Positions 6,201-7,223 of a stretch of 7,223 bases of DNA are shown piece after piece; position 1 is the first letter of the stretch; the number at the start of each line of letters is the position of its first letter. The translations under genes and the position numbers were made by a program. This DNA comes from Comamonadaceae bacterium. GTDB taxonomy: Bacteria > Pseudomonadota > Gammaproteobacteria > Burkholderiales > Burkholderiaceae_C. The notes under the pieces are model-generated. The model saw only the letters and a program-made list of their open reading frames with translations. It did not search any database and was not told where the DNA came from. Where the stretch lies: positions 1 through 7,223 of the forward strand of contig CANIDW010000081.1 in the NCBI GenBank assembly GCA_947466165.1, given 5' to 3'.

Positions 6201-6679
6201 GCCGTGCCTACCGGGACGCTTTGTCCTGCTTTGCCACCGGCGTGACCGTGGTCACTGCACACCATGCGGTGCAGGACTGGGGCATGACCTGCAACTCCTT
6301 CAGCTCGGTTTCCTTGGAGCCGCGTCTGGTGCTCTGGAGCATCCGGCAAAGTGCCAGCAGCCGCGCTGCATTTGTCAGCGCCGGTGGCTACACAGTCAGC
6401 GTTTTGTCGCATGAGCAGCAAGCACTGGCGCGCCAGTTTTCTACCGGCGACATGGCCCAGCGCTTTGCCGGCGTGGCTGCAGACAGACTCGAGAGCGGGC
6501 GCTTGAGGCTCTCTGGCAGCAGCGCCTGGTTTGATTGCGCCTTGATTCAGGTGATCCCTGCTGGCGACCACGACATCCTGCTTGGCGAAGTGCGCGACTT
6601 CGGCTGCAGCGTGGTGCCGCCGCTGATTTTTGCGAAGAGCCAGTTTCTGCCGGGTAGTCAGCTTGCTGCTAGCAGCTGA
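6197..6679 (+). CDS. Flavin reductase (DIM6/NTAB, HpaC-like), partner of the two-component monooxygenase
   Basis: Small FMN-binding split-barrel enzyme that reduces free flavin with NAD(P)H and hands it to a monooxygenase. Family motifs in the 160 residues are FATGVTVVT (12-20), TCNSFSSVSLEPRLVLWSI (31-49; flavin phosphate and isoalloxazine contacts), YTVSVLSHEQQALARQFS (65-82) and the catalytic-side GDHDILLGEV (123-132), where the histidine of the family's GDH motif is present. Its ATG overlaps the aldo/keto reductase stop as ATGA, so the genes should be translationally coupled, as expected for enzymes of one route. It is shorter and more HpaC/RutF-like than SsuE (flavodoxin fold), so the system differs from the standard ssu operon and resembles SmoA/SmoC pairs. 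It ends 28 bp from a convergent gene. Confidence 0.88.
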   Translation: MSRAYRDALSCFATGVTVVTAHHAVQDWGMTCNSFSSVSLEPRLVLWSIRQSASSRAAFVSAGGYTVSVLSHEQQALARQFSTGDMAQRFAGVAADRLESGRLRLSGSSAWFDCALIQVIPAGDHDILLGEVRDFGCSVVPPLIFAKSQFLPGSQLAASS

Positions 6680-6693
6680 GACTGTCTCACTTC

Positions 6694-6707
6694 AGATCTT
6701 TCGATCT
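6694..6707 (-). terminator. Small GNRA-loop hairpin after the convergent gene
   Basis: Read on the - strand, AGATC-GAAA-GATCT follows the stop codon of the Gfo/Idh/MocA gene. It is a 5-bp stem closed by a GAAA tetraloop, an unusually stable loop type in RNA. No U-tract follows, so it may protect the 3' end rather than terminate. The same stretch contains CTTCAGAT twice (6690-6697 and 6706-6713). Confidence 0.3.
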
Positions 6708-7223
6708 TCAGATTTTCCAGTCGCCGCTGCGCAAATCAATCGCCTGCCCGGTGCGCGCCGACTCCTGCGCCGCCAGGCCCATCACGACGGCGGCCAGTCC
6801 GTCGTGCAAACTGACCTCGACCGGTCCCTCGCCCAGCACGGCGGCCCGAAATCGCTGGTGCTGATAAAAGGTGGAGCCGTTGTGGTCACCGGCGGCCAGA
6901 GCGGCCGGGTCGACCGGCACTTCGAGCACCACCGGGCCTTTGGGTTCACGCGGGCTCATCACCAGTTGTGCGGTGGGCGGCTCGCCCAGATGGGCCGGCC
7001 AGAAACGGCCGGGGCCGGGCACAAAGCATTCGACCTTGGCGCGTGGCCCGACCACGGAGATTTCTTCCTGGTAACGCGCGCCTTCGGCAAACATGCACAA
7101 CTCCAGCATTGCGCGCTGGCCGGAGGCGAAGTCAACAATCACATAGGCGTTATCCAGAATATCGGGCACGCCCTCAGGGTAGCGTTCATCCTGGTGGTTG
7201 TGTTGCGCAGAAGCAGATGCATA
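6708..7223 (-). CDS. Gfo/Idh/MocA-family oxidoreductase, C-terminal part (5' partial)
   Basis: The reading frame is open to the window edge, so the true start and the N-terminal Rossmann domain (GxGxxG, EKP motif) lie beyond base 7223; a GTG at 7169 is internal. The visible 171 residues are the C-terminal alpha/beta sheet domain of the family: NHQDERYPEGVPDILDNAYVIVDFASGQRAMLELCMFAEG, then EEISVVGPRAKVECFVPG, and the late helix pair HQRFRAAVLGEGPVEVSLHDGLAAVVMGLAAQESARTGQAI. Members usually oxidise or reduce sugars, inositols or sugar acids with NAD(P); some lineages of the fold are NAD-dependent glycoside hydrolases, including sulfoquinovosidases. It is convergent with the flavin reductase, so it is a separate transcription unit. 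The substrate cannot be told from this fragment. Confidence 0.85.
   Translation of the reverse strand, partial: YASASAQHNHQDERYPEGVPDILDNAYVIVDFASGQRAMLELCMFAEGARYQEEISVVGPRAKVECFVPGPGRFWPAHLGEPPTAQLVMSPREPKGPVVLEVPVDPAALAAGDHNGSTFYQHQRFRAAVLGEGPVEVSLHDGLAAVVMGLAAQESARTGQAIDLRSGDWKI

Noticed and set aside
6665..6676. Perfect 12-bp palindrome GCTGCTAGCAGC near the end of the flavin reductase gene
   Set aside because: It lies within the coding sequence for a low-complexity Leu-Ala-Ala-Ser-Ser tail; with no copy elsewhere and no T-tract it is most likely chance, at best a weak contribution to the 3' end.
1..7223. tRNA, rRNA, CRISPR, insertion sequences or phage elements
   Set aside because: None seen: the gaps between genes are all under about 90 bp, and no transposase-like protein or terminal inverted repeats were found.

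Overview
The window looks like chromosomal DNA from a GC-rich betaproteobacterium, most likely Burkholderiales/Comamonadaceae (Polaromonas, Rhodoferax or Variovorax type). This is inferred from base composition, tight operons and the style of the encoded proteins; there is no rRNA or other taxonomic marker. Eight protein genes are visible, the first and last cut by the window edges. Nearly all the DNA is coding, and the longest gap is about 85 bp. No tRNA, rRNA, CRISPR or insertion sequence was seen.

Bases 1-3308 (+ strand) hold the end of an oxidative uronate operon: uronate dehydrogenase (5' end missing), an SMP-30/gluconolactonase-type lactonase, 2-keto-3-deoxyglucarate aldolase (GarL type) and tartronate semialdehyde reductase (GarR/GlxR type). 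Together they would turn D-glucuronate or D-galacturonate into aldarolactone, then aldarate, then (via a dehydratase not in the window) 5-keto-4-deoxyglucarate, then pyruvate plus tartronate semialdehyde, then D-glycerate. Dehydratase, glycerate kinase and transporter must lie elsewhere, probably upstream.

Bases 3336-6679 form a second module. A GntR/HutC-type repressor (- strand, convergent with garR) is divergent from a tightly coupled three-gene operon: an SsuD-like FMNH2-dependent monooxygenase, a YdhF-like aldo/keto reductase and a small flavin reductase. The last two junctions are GTGA and ATGA overlaps. The 85-bp divergent intergenic region carries a plausible promoter with an 11-bp tandem repeat over its -10 box, a likely operator. 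The monooxygenase keeps the SsuD Arg/His/Arg/Tyr active-site set. The combination of desulfonating oxygenase, aldehyde reductase and flavin reductase matches the core of the sulfo-SMO route for sulfoquinovose (SmoC, SmoB, SmoA). The best hypothesis is a sulfosugar or sulfonate desulfonation operon placed beside a uronate pathway.

Bases 6708-7223 (- strand) hold the C-terminal part of a Gfo/Idh/MocA-family protein, convergent with the flavin reductase and running off the window. It may be a sugar dehydrogenase; a NAD-dependent sulfoquinovosidase of that fold is a speculative but testable alternative.
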